NCBI GenBank assembly: GCA_900767075.1
Contig: CAAFXX010000054.1
Span: forward strand, 1 to 26,052
Source: Bacteroidales bacterium
GTDB lineage: Bacteria; Bacteroidota; Bacteroidia; Bacteroidales; Muribaculaceae
DNA length: 26,052 bases
Reading direction: 5' to 3'
How positions within the stretch are numbered: position 1 is the stretch's first letter; every line of letters begins with the position of its first letter. A program made the position numbers and the translations under genes. Of the stretch, positions 17,161-24,022 are shown in pieces. Under the pieces are notes generated by a model. The model was not told the DNA's origin. It made no database searches and was given only the letters and a program-made list of their open reading frames with translations.

Positions 17161-17245
17161 TACAGGAAGTGGGACTCGAACCCACACAGCCGATAAAGGC
17201 CAAGGGATTTTAAGTCCCTCGTGTCTACCATTCCACCATTCCTGC
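17161..17245 (-). tRNA. tRNA-Leu (anticodon UAA)
   Basis: 85-base class II tRNA: acceptor GCAGGAA/TTCCTGT, D-arm with GGTAGACAC, anticodon stem AGGGA/TCCCT with loop CTTAAAA (anticodon UAA, codon UUA), variable arm TGGCCTTTATCGGCTG, T-arm GTGGGTTCGAGTCCCAC, discriminator A, no encoded CCA. Own promoter and terminator. Confidence 0.96.
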
Positions 17246-17308
17246 AAAATTTGCCGGCCGACTGCTGCGAAGTGGTTCAGGCTCCGTCCAGCCGTTTCAA
17301 TCCATTTG

Positions 17309-17340
17309 CAAATTTAATCTGTTTTTTTCATACTACCAAA
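17309..17340 (-). promoter_or_regulatory. Promoter of tRNA-Leu(UAA)
   Basis: Minus strand TTTG (17340-17337), 20 bases, TAAATTTG (17316-17309). Transcription is predicted near 17305, about 60 bases before the tRNA. The 321-base region 17246-17566 holds only this and the divergent promoter of the TPR gene. Confidence 0.8.
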
Positions 17341-17472
17341 TATTTCTGGTTTTCCGCTCGATTTTGTCATCATTCGAATGGCCTGTTATCGGGTTTTCAA
17401 ACATTATTTTCATAAAAAACCGACAAAATTGTCATTATATACATATAAAAACAATGTCTCCCGAGATTTATA

Positions 17473-17503
17473 TTTGAAGTATCAAAATAAATTATTAACT
17501 TTG
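17473..17503 (+). promoter_or_regulatory. Promoter of the TPR protein gene
   Basis: TTTG (17473-17476), 19 bases, TAACTTTG (17496-17503). Perfect consensus; transcription near 17507 gives a leader of about 60 bases. Confidence 0.85.
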
Positions 17504-17566
17504 CATGTTAGTTAACAGCGGACACTTCCGCGCATTAAAGACATCACAACAGATCAACCAATTAAA

Positions 17567-18247
17567 ATGGCATCTAAAGACAACGATCAGGAAAAGAACG
17601 GCATTGAAAAACTGAATGCCGACCTCACAGCCGGCGCCCAGAAAGTCGCCAACAATAAGAAAATCATATTCTGGGCCGTTGGCGGCCTTGTAGTAATCGC
17701 CGCATTTGTGCTCAGTTATTTATTTATATATCGTCAGCCGCATCTCAACAAAGCCTACGAAGAGTACAATAACGTTGAAGTCACAGCAATGGGCAACGAC
17801 TCTGTGGCTGCCGCCGCTTATGCAAAAGTAGCCGACAAATATTCAAGCGACACCCCCGGCAAGCTCGCGGCCCTTGATGCAGCCGAGACTTATTACAACA
17901 TGGGCAAATACAACGAAGCCCTCAAACATCTCGACAAGTTCTCGACATCCGAGCCGGTACTCAAGGCAAACGCCACGATCCTTAAAGGCGACTGCTACGT
18001 CAATCTTAAGAAATATGATGACGCCCTTGACTGCTACAAGAAAGCTGTGAGTCAGGCAGACGGCAACGAACAGATCGCACCCCGCGCCCTTCTGAAAAGT
18101 GCCAATATCTACGACGAACAGAAGAAATATGCCGACGCACTTGCCTGCTACGAGCAGATTCAGAAGGATTTCCCCACATTCCAGCTTGGAAACGGCTTAA
18201 CCGTTGACGCCTACATCGCCCGCGAGAAAAGCCGCCTTGGCAAATAA
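17567..18247 (+). CDS. Membrane-anchored tetratricopeptide repeat protein
   Basis: 226 residues. A charged N-terminus of about 30 residues precedes one membrane helix at 33-55 ('IIFWAVGGLVVIAAFVLSYLF'); the rest would be periplasmic TPR helices. Recognisable repeats include 'LDAAETYYNMGKYNEALKHL', 'ILKGDCYVNLKKYDDALDCY' and 'LLKSANIYDEQKKYADALAC'. The plan is that of the short TPR protein found widely in Bacteroidota, similar in layout to YfgM of Proteobacteria, which works with the periplasmic folding machinery. That function is only an analogy here. Own promoter and strong terminator, so monocistronic. Confidence 0.87.
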   Translation: MASKDNDQEKNGIEKLNADLTAGAQKVANNKKIIFWAVGGLVVIAAFVLSYLFIYRQPHLNKAYEEYNNVEVTAMGNDSVAAAAYAKVADKYSSDTPGKLAALDAAETYYNMGKYNEALKHLDKFSTSEPVLKANATILKGDCYVNLKKYDDALDCYKKAVSQADGNEQIAPRALLKSANIYDEQKKYADALACYEQIQKDFPTFQLGNGLTVDAYIAREKSRLGK

Positions 18248-18295
18248 AAAGATTACATTTCCATAAAATAATAAAACACATTTGCTTATTTTATG

Positions 18296-18332
18296 AAAAG
18301 GGGTCATGACTTTCGAGTCAGGGCCCTTTTCT
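18296..18332 (+). terminator. Intrinsic terminator of the TPR protein gene
   Basis: Stem built on AAAAGGG/CCCTTTT extended by TGACT/AGTCA around a TTCG tetraloop, ending in a U-run. An AT-only hairpin (CATAAAATAA/TTATTTTATG, 18262-18295) precedes it. Confidence 0.88.
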
Positions 18333-18362
18333 TATGCCCGGCAGCCGCACATCACCACTATC

Positions 18363-18445
18363 AGCCTAATAAAACTGATAAGACCAATAAGAACTATAAG
18401 CCCGATAAGAACTATATGCCCGATAAGAACTATATGCCCGATAGG
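18363..18445. repeat. Left arm of the 9-bp repeat island
   Basis: Three 18-bp units (18382-18399, 18400-18417, 18418-18435) of the form GCCCGATAAGAACTATAT, each two 9-bp subunits, then GCCCGATAGG (18436-18445). The units read as the reverse complement of the right-arm type. The last ten bases pair with CCTATCAGGC at 18502-18511 in nine of ten positions. Confidence 0.8.
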
Positions 18446-18493
18446 TGCGCACAGCGGGAATAGATAAAAGAGCCTAAGCCTGACAGGACTGAC

Positions 18494-18677
18494 CTATGGG
18501 TCCTATCAGGCTTATCAGGCTATTGGGCTTATTGGGCTTATCAGGCTATTGGTCCTATTGGGCTTATTGGGCTTATTGGGCTTATTGGGCTTATTGGGCT
18601 TATTGGTCCTATTGGGCTTATTGGGCTTATTGGGCTTATTGGTCCTATTGGGCTTATTGGGCTTATCGCTCCTACCA
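18494..18677. repeat. Right arm: 9-bp tandem repeat TATTGGGCT / TATTGGTCC
   Basis: About 20 head-to-tail units with period 9. The main unit is TATTGGGCT, interspersed with TATTGGTCC at uneven intervals and TATCAGGC(T) near the left end. Some left units are 8 bases long, which breaks any reading frame. The array lies between convergent genes. It is not a CRISPR: units are far too short and there are no spacers. Confidence 0.92.
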
Positions 18678-18708
18678 TCCTGTAATTCTCCCCCCTAAGC
18701 TATCTTCC

Positions 18709-18746
18709 AAAAAAAACGGCAGGCTTCTTTCACAAGAAACCCGCCG
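18709..18746 (-). terminator. Orphan intrinsic terminator on the minus strand
   Basis: Minus strand stem CGGC-GG-TTCTT with its complement (two mismatches, loop GTGA) followed by eight Ts. It is strong, yet the nearest minus-strand gene (19193-20767) already has a terminator at 19074-19108. It therefore either backs that one up or ends an unannotated transcript. Confidence 0.78.
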
Positions 18747-18895
18747 GAGTGCGAATCAAATTTATTTCTATAAACCTAACATAAAGAATTTATCAGTTTA
18801 TTCTTAATACATCTATGTGCTGTCTCAAATATAACCTAACATTCATGACTTGACCAACAATCTTCTTTACCAAAGATCCTGTTGTTTATTTTTCT
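18709..18895 (-). ncRNA. Candidate small RNA between repeat island and DUF6377 gene
   Basis: Two promoter-like pairs face the orphan terminator: ATTG-N20-TATTTTTG (-7 box 18907-18900) and TTGG-N20-TATATTTG (-7 box 18833-18826). They predict transcripts of roughly 185 or 110 bases. The shorter would fold AAGAAT/ATTCTT before the terminator hairpin. No ORF of note lies inside. In AT-rich DNA such boxes arise by chance, so this is a hypothesis. Confidence 0.28.
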
Positions 18896-19038
18896 GTTGC
18901 AAAAATATCTTCTTTTTTACGCTTTGTCAATACCATATCAGTTCGATATTGTTCGAATATAAATTGAACTAATTTCAATCTATTGGATTTCAATATTTTA
19001 TAAAATTATAATATAAGCACCTACATAAGCTTCCATAT

Positions 19039-19050
19039 AGATCGGAAGAG
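19039..19050. other. 12-base match to Illumina adapter core
   Basis: AGATCGGAAGAG equals the first 12 bases of the TruSeq adapter, then diverges (T instead of C). It lies in non-coding AT-rich sequence, so a chimeric join cannot be tested by frame. The verified adapter at base 1 makes it worth checking. Bases 18750-19070 otherwise hold only the candidate RNA and AT-rich sequence. Confidence 0.5.
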
Positions 19051-19073
19051 TACTTTTAAAGCCTTCAGACAGC

Positions 19074-19108
19074 AAAAAACGTGTTCGAAAAGTGTTCGAA
19101 CACGTTTT
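19074..19108 (-). terminator. Intrinsic terminator of the DUF6377-type regulator gene
   Basis: Perfect 12-bp stem AAAACGTGTTCG/CGAACACGTTTT (19076-19087 with 19097-19108) with a 9-base loop, running into TTTTTTG on the minus strand. It lies 85 bases after the stop codon. Confidence 0.85.
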
Positions 19109-19192
19109 GTCAAAGATTTCAATCACATACTTTAACCATTAAATTCGTAAAGAATTTAAGCCGTCTCTAAACTGTTGCTGAATATCCGGCTC

Positions 19193-20767
19193 TCACATGT
19201 CGGCAACCTGGCGGTCGAAATCCTCCCTGTCGACAGCGCGGTTGCGCATACGGTTCCGGTAGGCATATACAGTGTTGACTGAATAGCTCAGGATCTGGGC
19301 GATCTTAGTGCTCTCGGTCACCCCGAGTTTCACAAAACCATAAATGCGCAGCTCCGGATTCAGGCTTTTTCGAAATGCCGACACATCAAATTCCTCCTCA
19401 GGGCGCAACAAGGAGTTCAGTTTCTCTACAAAATCGGGATAAAGATTGAGGAATACAGTGTCGATCGTTCTGTAAAATTCCTCATTCTCGGAATCGGAAG
19501 CCTTGCCGCTTTTCACGATTTTCAGAAGATCCTGCGCCTGCCCCGACGATATTTTCCTATTTACAAGCCTCACCAGCGAATCATACTTCTCGGAATAAGC
19601 CGAGCACAGATGTATGAAATGACTTATATATTCATCCTTAAGCTTCGAGCCCGCGGCAAGGACGCGCTGGGCGGCACGGCTCCTGCGCATTTCGCGCTGA
19701 AATGCCACAAGCATTATGATCAGCGCAACTGTAAGGGTGGTGACAAACACTATGAAAATTATATAGTCCTTGCGCGATGCGGATATCTCCTTTCTGTAGG
19801 CTTCATCTATTTCCGGCACCCATTGCGAGATAGCCACCAGACGCGTGCGCGCTCCTCCCACATAGGCATCTTCGAGGGCGAAATTTATATAATGGAAAGC
19901 CTCCGTGAACCTACCTTCGCCATAAAGCCACGCCGCAAGCGCCGGCAACGCGAATCCCTCGCGGAACACACCCATCACGTCGCTCTCCGCCGCCTTGGCG
20001 AGATAAGAGGCATAGCTTGTGCCGTCGCCGCCCATCCTGTAGGCGAGAGCCAGCTGATATGCCGCCATGCCGTAAAGGTTATCCCCTTTTTTCAAGCTGC
20101 CGATCAGGCGCATCAGCCCCTCGCGCGCCTCGACGGCATTTCCTCTCGCCACAAGACGCTCGCACATTATAAATGAACGGAACAGCGACGAATCGGGCAA
20201 CTCCGAAAGCAGACTGTCGTCCGCCTCCAGATATTTCCTGCGGTACTGGTCATAATATATGCTTTGCGTACCGACATAATTGGAGACGTTCGAGTAGAGC
20301 CTGCGACCTGCGCTCCAATACTTCACACGTTCCTCATGGTCAAGATCGGAAGGACGGATGGAATCATAGCTCAGGATCGCAGCGCTGAAAAGCCCTGCGG
20401 CACTGAGTGCGTCGACAAGCATGATGCGGCTGCGCATCACCTCGCGCTCGCCGAGCGACTCCCGTGCCAGCCGCGATGCTTCAGCCGAGTAATAGAGCGA
20501 CGAATCGGCAAGACGCGGACGGCATTCCTCGCCGAGTTCCATCAGCAACCGCCAGCGCTCGGGGGAATTCTCAGCCGAACGGTCATATAAGGTCTTGAGG
20601 GAATCAAGCCTGTGCCTGATGGCAGCCGAATATGATGCGGCTTGGCGCAGGGTGGCGTCGAGGGAATCGAGCGCCGCCCGCGGCAACGGCAGATGTCTTT
20701 CAGCCGATGCCGCGAGGCCTGCCATTGCCGCCAATATCAAAACTAATGCGATTGTTTTTGCTTTCAT
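19193..20767 (-). CDS. DUF6377-type TPR-membrane transcriptional regulator
   Basis: 524 residues from the chosen start. Signal peptide MKAKTIALVLILAAMAGLAASA, then about 300 residues of TPR-like helices ('SPERWRLLMELGEECRPRL', 'MAAYQLALAYRMGGDG'). One membrane helix lies near 332-354 ('IIFIVFVTTLTVALIIMLVA'), followed by a cytoplasmic helical region and a C-terminal LuxR-like helix-turn-helix ('LGVTESTKIAQILSYSVNTV'). This matches the DUF6377 family of Bacteroidota regulators as I know it. The ATG at 20767 is chosen because the only upstream start is a TTG that precedes the signal peptide poorly and overlaps the predicted -7 box. It is divergent from the M16 peptidase gene with 29 bases between start codons. 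Confidence 0.85.
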   Translation of the reverse strand: MKAKTIALVLILAAMAGLAASAERHLPLPRAALDSLDATLRQAASYSAAIRHRLDSLKTLYDRSAENSPERWRLLMELGEECRPRLADSSLYYSAEASRLARESLGEREVMRSRIMLVDALSAAGLFSAAILSYDSIRPSDLDHEERVKYWSAGRRLYSNVSNYVGTQSIYYDQYRRKYLEADDSLLSELPDSSLFRSFIMCERLVARGNAVEAREGLMRLIGSLKKGDNLYGMAAYQLALAYRMGGDGTSYASYLAKAAESDVMGVFREGFALPALAAWLYGEGRFTEAFHYINFALEDAYVGGARTRLVAISQWVPEIDEAYRKEISASRKDYIIFIVFVTTLTVALIIMLVAFQREMRRSRAAQRVLAAGSKLKDEYISHFIHLCSAYSEKYDSLVRLVNRKISSGQAQDLLKIVKSGKASDSENEEFYRTIDTVFLNLYPDFVEKLNSLLRPEEEFDVSAFRKSLNPELRIYGFVKLGVTESTKIAQILSYSVNTVYAYRNRMRNRAVDREDFDRQVADM

Positions 20768-20788
20768 AAAACAAAAATAATAATTTTG
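20757..20788 (+). promoter_or_regulatory. Promoter of the M16 peptidase-dusB operon
   Basis: TTTG (20757-20760), 20 bases, TAATTTTG (20781-20788). A perfect pair, with the -33 element inside the coding start of the divergent gene. Predicted transcription start near 20792, about five bases before the TTG start codon. Confidence 0.82.
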
Positions 20789-20802
20789 CAAAAAATTTGA
20801 AA
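20772..20802 (-). promoter_or_regulatory. Probable promoter of the DUF6377-type regulator gene
   Basis: Minus strand TATTTTTG (20779-20772) with TTTC 19 bases upstream (20802-20799). Transcription would start near 20768, one base from the ATG, giving a leaderless message. It overlaps the opposing promoter almost completely. Confidence 0.5.
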
Positions 20803-22035
20803 ACTTTGCAGAATCAGAATCATTATCATATCGCCACCCTCTCCAACGGACTGCGCGTTGTGGTCAGCGACCATGCCGACGACGTCTCGTACATCGGCGT
20901 TGCCGTCAATGCCGGCAGCCGCGATGAAGACGACGAGCACCAGGGGCTCGCCCATTTCGTGGAACACACCATCTTCAAGGGAACAAAGCACCGCCGCAGC
21001 TGGCATATCTCCAACCGCATGGAATCCGTGGGCGGCGAGCTCAACGCATATACCACCAAGGAAGAGACGCTCATCTACACCAATACGCCCGCCGGCCACA
21101 CCGACCGCGCCCTCGAGCTCCTTTCCGACCTCATAATGAATTCCGTGTTCCCACCCGCCGAGCTTGACAAGGAGCGGGAGGTGATCATCGAGGAGATCCA
21201 CAGCTACGAGGACAGCCCCTCCGACGCCGTCTACGACCAGTTCGAGGAACAGATCTACCGCGGATGCGGTCTGAGCCACAACATCCTCGGCTCGCCCGAA
21301 AGCGTGCGCGCCCTCACCTCGCAGGATGCCCGGTCGTTTATCGAACGCAACTACACTCCCGGCAACATGGTGATATATTGCGTCGACCGCGGGGATCCGG
21401 AAAAAAACCTGCGCCGAATAGAGCGGTACTTCGGCAAGCTCGCATTTCCCGACGTTTCGCGCCAACGCATTCCGGCACCGGCTCTCACACCTTTCGATAT
21501 CGTGCGCAATGAAGATTCGCGCCAGGCAAACACTATCGTCGGAACGCGCCTTTTCGGTCGCACCGATCCGCGTCGCTATGCCCTCTTCCTTCTTAACAAT
21601 TATCTCGGGGGACCATGCATGAACTCGCGGCTCAATCTCGAGCTCCGCGACAAACGCGGATTGGTGTATACCGTGGAAGGGAATGTGTCGCTGATGAGCG
21701 ACACAGGATTGCTTCTGTTCTATTTCGGTTCCGACACCCGGACCGTCGGCAAATGCCGCGACATAATCATGCGCGAGCTCGAACGCACGGCATCGAAAGA
21801 GATGACCGACGCTTCCTTCACACGCATCCGCGAGCAATACTGCGGCCAGCTGATCCTCAGCTCCGACCACCGCGAGAGCCGCGCCATGTCGCTGGCAAAA
21901 AGCCTGCTGTATTATAATGAGGTGCTCGACTCGCGTCACGCAGCCGACATGATCCGCAAGGTCACCCCCGCCGGCCTGCGCGACATGGCTCGCCTTGTGC
22001 TCGACTCCGGGCTCAGCACGCTCACGCTCACCTGA
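20797..22035 (+). CDS. M16 family zinc peptidase
   Basis: 412 residues. Inverted zinc motif HFVEH at 53-57 (HxxEH) with the third ligand Glu at 132/133 in 'VIIEEIHSYEDSPSD', the spacing expected of M16 (pitrilysin/processing peptidase) enzymes. The 'RGLVYTVEGN' segment matches the C-terminal M16 half. At about 410 residues it is a single-unit form like those common in Bacteroidota. No signal peptide, so probably cytoplasmic. There is no ATG before the active site. The frame starts at TTG 20797 (or TTG 20806), and the conserved 'YHIATLSNGLRVVVS' needs one of these. It is followed after 27 bases by dusB, probably one operon. Confidence 0.92.
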   Translation: MKTLQNQNHYHIATLSNGLRVVVSDHADDVSYIGVAVNAGSRDEDDEHQGLAHFVEHTIFKGTKHRRSWHISNRMESVGGELNAYTTKEETLIYTNTPAGHTDRALELLSDLIMNSVFPPAELDKEREVIIEEIHSYEDSPSDAVYDQFEEQIYRGCGLSHNILGSPESVRALTSQDARSFIERNYTPGNMVIYCVDRGDPEKNLRRIERYFGKLAFPDVSRQRIPAPALTPFDIVRNEDSRQANTIVGTRLFGRTDPRRYALFLLNNYLGGPCMNSRLNLELRDKRGLVYTVEGNVSLMSDTGLLLFYFGSDTRTVGKCRDIIMRELERTASKEMTDASFTRIREQYCGQLILSSDHRESRAMSLAKSLLYYNEVLDSRHAADMIRKVTPAGLRDMARLVLDSGLSTLTLT

Positions 22036-22062
22036 TACCCTTTCTCAGCAACGCCATCACCT

Positions 22063-23064
22063 ATGAAAATAGCAAAAATCGATCTCGGCGAGCGGCCTGT
22101 GTCGCTCGCGCCGATGGAGGATGTCACCGACCCCTCTTTCCGCCTTATATGCCGCCGCATGGGCGCATCTATGGTTTATACGGAATTCGTGTCGGCTGAA
22201 GCCCTTATACGCGACATTCAGTCGACCACACGCAAGCTGCACATAAATCCGGAGGAACGCCCGGTGGCTATCCAGATTTACGGCAGGGACCCCGACGCCA
22301 TGGAGGAGGCGGCGCGTATCGTTGAGCACGCCGAACCCGATATCCTCGACATAAATTTCGGCTGTCCGGTCAAGAAGGTAGCCGGGAAGGGAGCCGGTGC
22401 CGGAATGCTGCGCGATATTCCCAAGATGCTCGACATCACCCGGCGTGTAGTAAACGCCGTCGGCATTCCCGTAACGGTCAAGACTCGCCTCGGCTGGGAT
22501 TGCGAAAATAAGATCATAACAGATCTGGCCCCGCGTCTTCAGGACTGCGGCATTAAGGCTCTGACCATTCATGGACGCACCCGCTCGCAGATGTACACCG
22601 GTCAGGCGGACTGGACTCTTATCGGCGAGGTCAAGCAGGATCCGCGCATCGAGATTCCCATAATCGGCAACGGAGACATCACTACTCCCGAGGAGGCGCT
22701 CCGCGCTTTTGAGGATTACGGCGTCGATGCCGTGATGATCGGCAGGGCTTCGATCGGCGCCCCCTGGATATTCCGCGAGGTAAGACGCCTGCTCGACGGC
22801 GACGGTCTCCCTCCGCTCACTCCTTTCGAAAAAGCCGACATACTCCGGCAGCAGATCCGCGAAAGCATCGAGCGAATAGATGAATACCGCGGGATTCTCC
22901 ATGTGCGCCGTCATCTCGCCGCCACTCCCCTCTTCAAGGGGCTGCCCAATTTCCGTGAAACAAGAATAAGAATGCTCCGCGCCGACACTGAAAAAGAACT
23001 TCTGGACATTATATCCGAAATAATGGCAAACTTTTTTATTGAGAGTAATGAAAATTGTGACTAA
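22063..23064 (+). CDS. dusB: tRNA-dihydrouridine synthase (DusB type)
   Basis: FMN- and NADPH-dependent reductase that converts uridine to dihydrouridine in the tRNA D-loop. 333 residues, full length. Visible family marks: 'LAPMEDVTDPSFR' near the N-terminus, 'DINFGCPVKKVAGKGAGAGM' with the catalytic Cys101, 'VKTRLGWD', the substrate-side 'TIHGRTRSQMYTGQADW', and the phosphate-binding 'IGNGDI' and 'VMIGRASIGAPWIF'. The helical tRNA-binding domain follows ('RRHLAATPLFKGLPNFRE'). It is second in an operon with the M16 peptidase. The subtype DusB is the usual one in this phylum; assignment by sequence alone is slightly less sure than the family. Confidence 0.95.
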   Translation: MKIAKIDLGERPVSLAPMEDVTDPSFRLICRRMGASMVYTEFVSAEALIRDIQSTTRKLHINPEERPVAIQIYGRDPDAMEEAARIVEHAEPDILDINFGCPVKKVAGKGAGAGMLRDIPKMLDITRRVVNAVGIPVTVKTRLGWDCENKIITDLAPRLQDCGIKALTIHGRTRSQMYTGQADWTLIGEVKQDPRIEIPIIGNGDITTPEEALRAFEDYGVDAVMIGRASIGAPWIFREVRRLLDGDGLPPLTPFEKADILRQQIRESIERIDEYRGILHVRRHLAATPLFKGLPNFRETRIRMLRADTEKELLDIISEIMANFFIESNENCD

Positions 23065-23069
23065 TTTTG
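23038..23069 (+). promoter_or_regulatory. Promoter of the DUF2807 protein gene
   Basis: ATTG (23038-23041), 20 bases, TAATTTTG (23062-23069), overlapping the end of dusB. It predicts a leader of about 105 bases with a small hairpin (ATCAG/CTGAT near 23140). Confidence 0.6.
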
Positions 23070-23180
23070 CAGAAAAATAAAATCACGATTTTAGTTTTCC
23101 AAGAAACTGTTAAAAATCAGGCGGTTTCCTAAACCTTATCAGATTACTGATTTGTTAGAACAGAAAAAAAGGCTGATTCA

Positions 23181-23921
23181 ATGAAAAGATTCATACTCTT
23201 AGTTCTTGTCGCCGGCATGTCGATGCTCCGTGCAAGCGCCGACGAAAGTCTCATGCACAGCTATGAGCTTGAAGTCGGAGCTTTCGACCGTCTCACGCTT
23301 TACGACAATGCATCGGTGGTCTACCGCTCCGTGCCTGATTCCACCGGCTTCATCGCCTACGAGGGAGTCGAGGACTTCGCCGATGCCTTCATATTCGAGA
23401 ACTCCGACGGCAATCTCAAGATACAGGTATCGACCGAAGATGTCGGCAAGCCCGGTCTTCCTGTGATACGCGTCTATTCCGATTTCCTTACATCTGTCGA
23501 GAATTCTTCGGACAGCGTTGTCCGCATCGAAGCCTCGACGCCGGTACCCAAATTCTCCGCCAAGCTTATCGGCAACGGCACTATCCTTGCCAACGGCATA
23601 AACGCCTCCGACGTCCGCGCCACGATTGTGACCGGCAACGGCACCATCTCGCTCGAGGGCATCACCCGCAAGGCGCAGCTCAAGATGATCGGCACAGGCA
23701 TCATACAGGCAGACCGTCTTAAGGCAGACGACGTTAGGTGCTCCGTTGTCGGCAACGGACAGATCGGATGCTGGGCAATCGAAAAACTTGACGTCAGAGG
23801 CTTAGGCTCCTCCAAGATTTATTATAAAGGAAAGCCTTCAATCAAGAAGGTGGGAGGCGGCAAGATATTTCCGCTTGATTCCGGCGACTTGGATGAAAAC
23901 CGGGAGTCGGCGGCTGATTAA
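23181..23921 (+). CDS. Exported DUF2807 (GIN domain) protein
   Basis: 246 residues. Signal peptide MKRFILLVLVAGMSMLRASA, then a domain of short repeating beta strands with the Asn/Gly pattern of DUF2807, the putative auto-transporter adhesin head GIN domain: 'AKLIGNGTILANGINASDV', 'TIVTGNGTISLEGI', 'QLKMIGTGIIQADRLKADDV', 'SVVGNGQIGCWAI', 'GLGSSKIYYKGKPSIKKVGG'. The repeat implies a right-handed beta solenoid. Members are periplasmic or surface proteins of unknown function, often called adhesin-like. It has its own promoter and a strong hairpin downstream. Confidence 0.9.
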   Translation: MKRFILLVLVAGMSMLRASADESLMHSYELEVGAFDRLTLYDNASVVYRSVPDSTGFIAYEGVEDFADAFIFENSDGNLKIQVSTEDVGKPGLPVIRVYSDFLTSVENSSDSVVRIEASTPVPKFSAKLIGNGTILANGINASDVRATIVTGNGTISLEGITRKAQLKMIGTGIIQADRLKADDVRCSVVGNGQIGCWAIEKLDVRGLGSSKIYYKGKPSIKKVGGGKIFPLDSGDLDENRESAAD

Positions 23922-23943
23922 TCGCCCTGCCCCGAAACGAAGA

Positions 23944-23975
23944 TTTGAATATAAGACGATTTTTAGCTAATTTTG
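23944..23975 (+). promoter_or_regulatory. Promoter of the flippase gene
   Basis: TTTG (23944-23947), 20 bases, TAATTTTG (23968-23975). Perfect consensus; transcription predicted near 23979, exactly at the base of the following hairpin. Confidence 0.85.
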
Positions 23976-23978
23976 CGT

Positions 23979-24009
23979 CACGCGGAAAGTTTTCCGCGTG
24001 ATTTTTTTT
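23979..24009 (+). terminator. Intrinsic terminator inside the flippase leader
   Basis: CACGCGGAAA-GT-TTTCCGCGTG (23979-24000) followed by A and eight Ts (24002-24009). As a terminator of the DUF2807 gene it would be ordinary. It lies downstream of the flippase promoter, however, so flippase transcripts must pass it. The start codon is 13 bases after the U-run. Confidence 0.85.
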
Positions 24010-24022
24010 CGAAGTGACCGTT

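Noticed and set aside
13957..17245. G1-U72 pair in both tRNA-Leu genes as an oddity
   Set aside because: The same pair occurs in well-known tRNA-Leu species such as that of E. coli, so it is not unusual.
18262..18295. AT-only hairpin CATAAAATAA/TTATTTTATG as a separate terminator
   Set aside because: The stem has almost no G-C pairs. The strong terminator directly after it explains the gene end.
18363..18677. CRISPR array
   Set aside because: Units are 9 bp with no spacers, and no cas genes are present.
18496..18807. ORF encoding repeated Tyr-Trp-Ala / Tyr-Trp-Ser
   Set aside because: It is a translation of the 9-bp DNA repeat. Eight-base units at the left shift the frame, there is no promoter or leader logic, and the tail is unrelated sequence.
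20767..20791. Upstream TTG start (20791) for the DUF6377-type gene
   Set aside because: It would put eight residues before the signal peptide and lies upstream of the predicted transcription start.
20764..21939. 391-codon open frame antisense to the M16 peptidase
   Set aside because: It is the mirror of a GC-rich coding sequence. The sense strand has the catalytic motifs and the antisense product resembles nothing.
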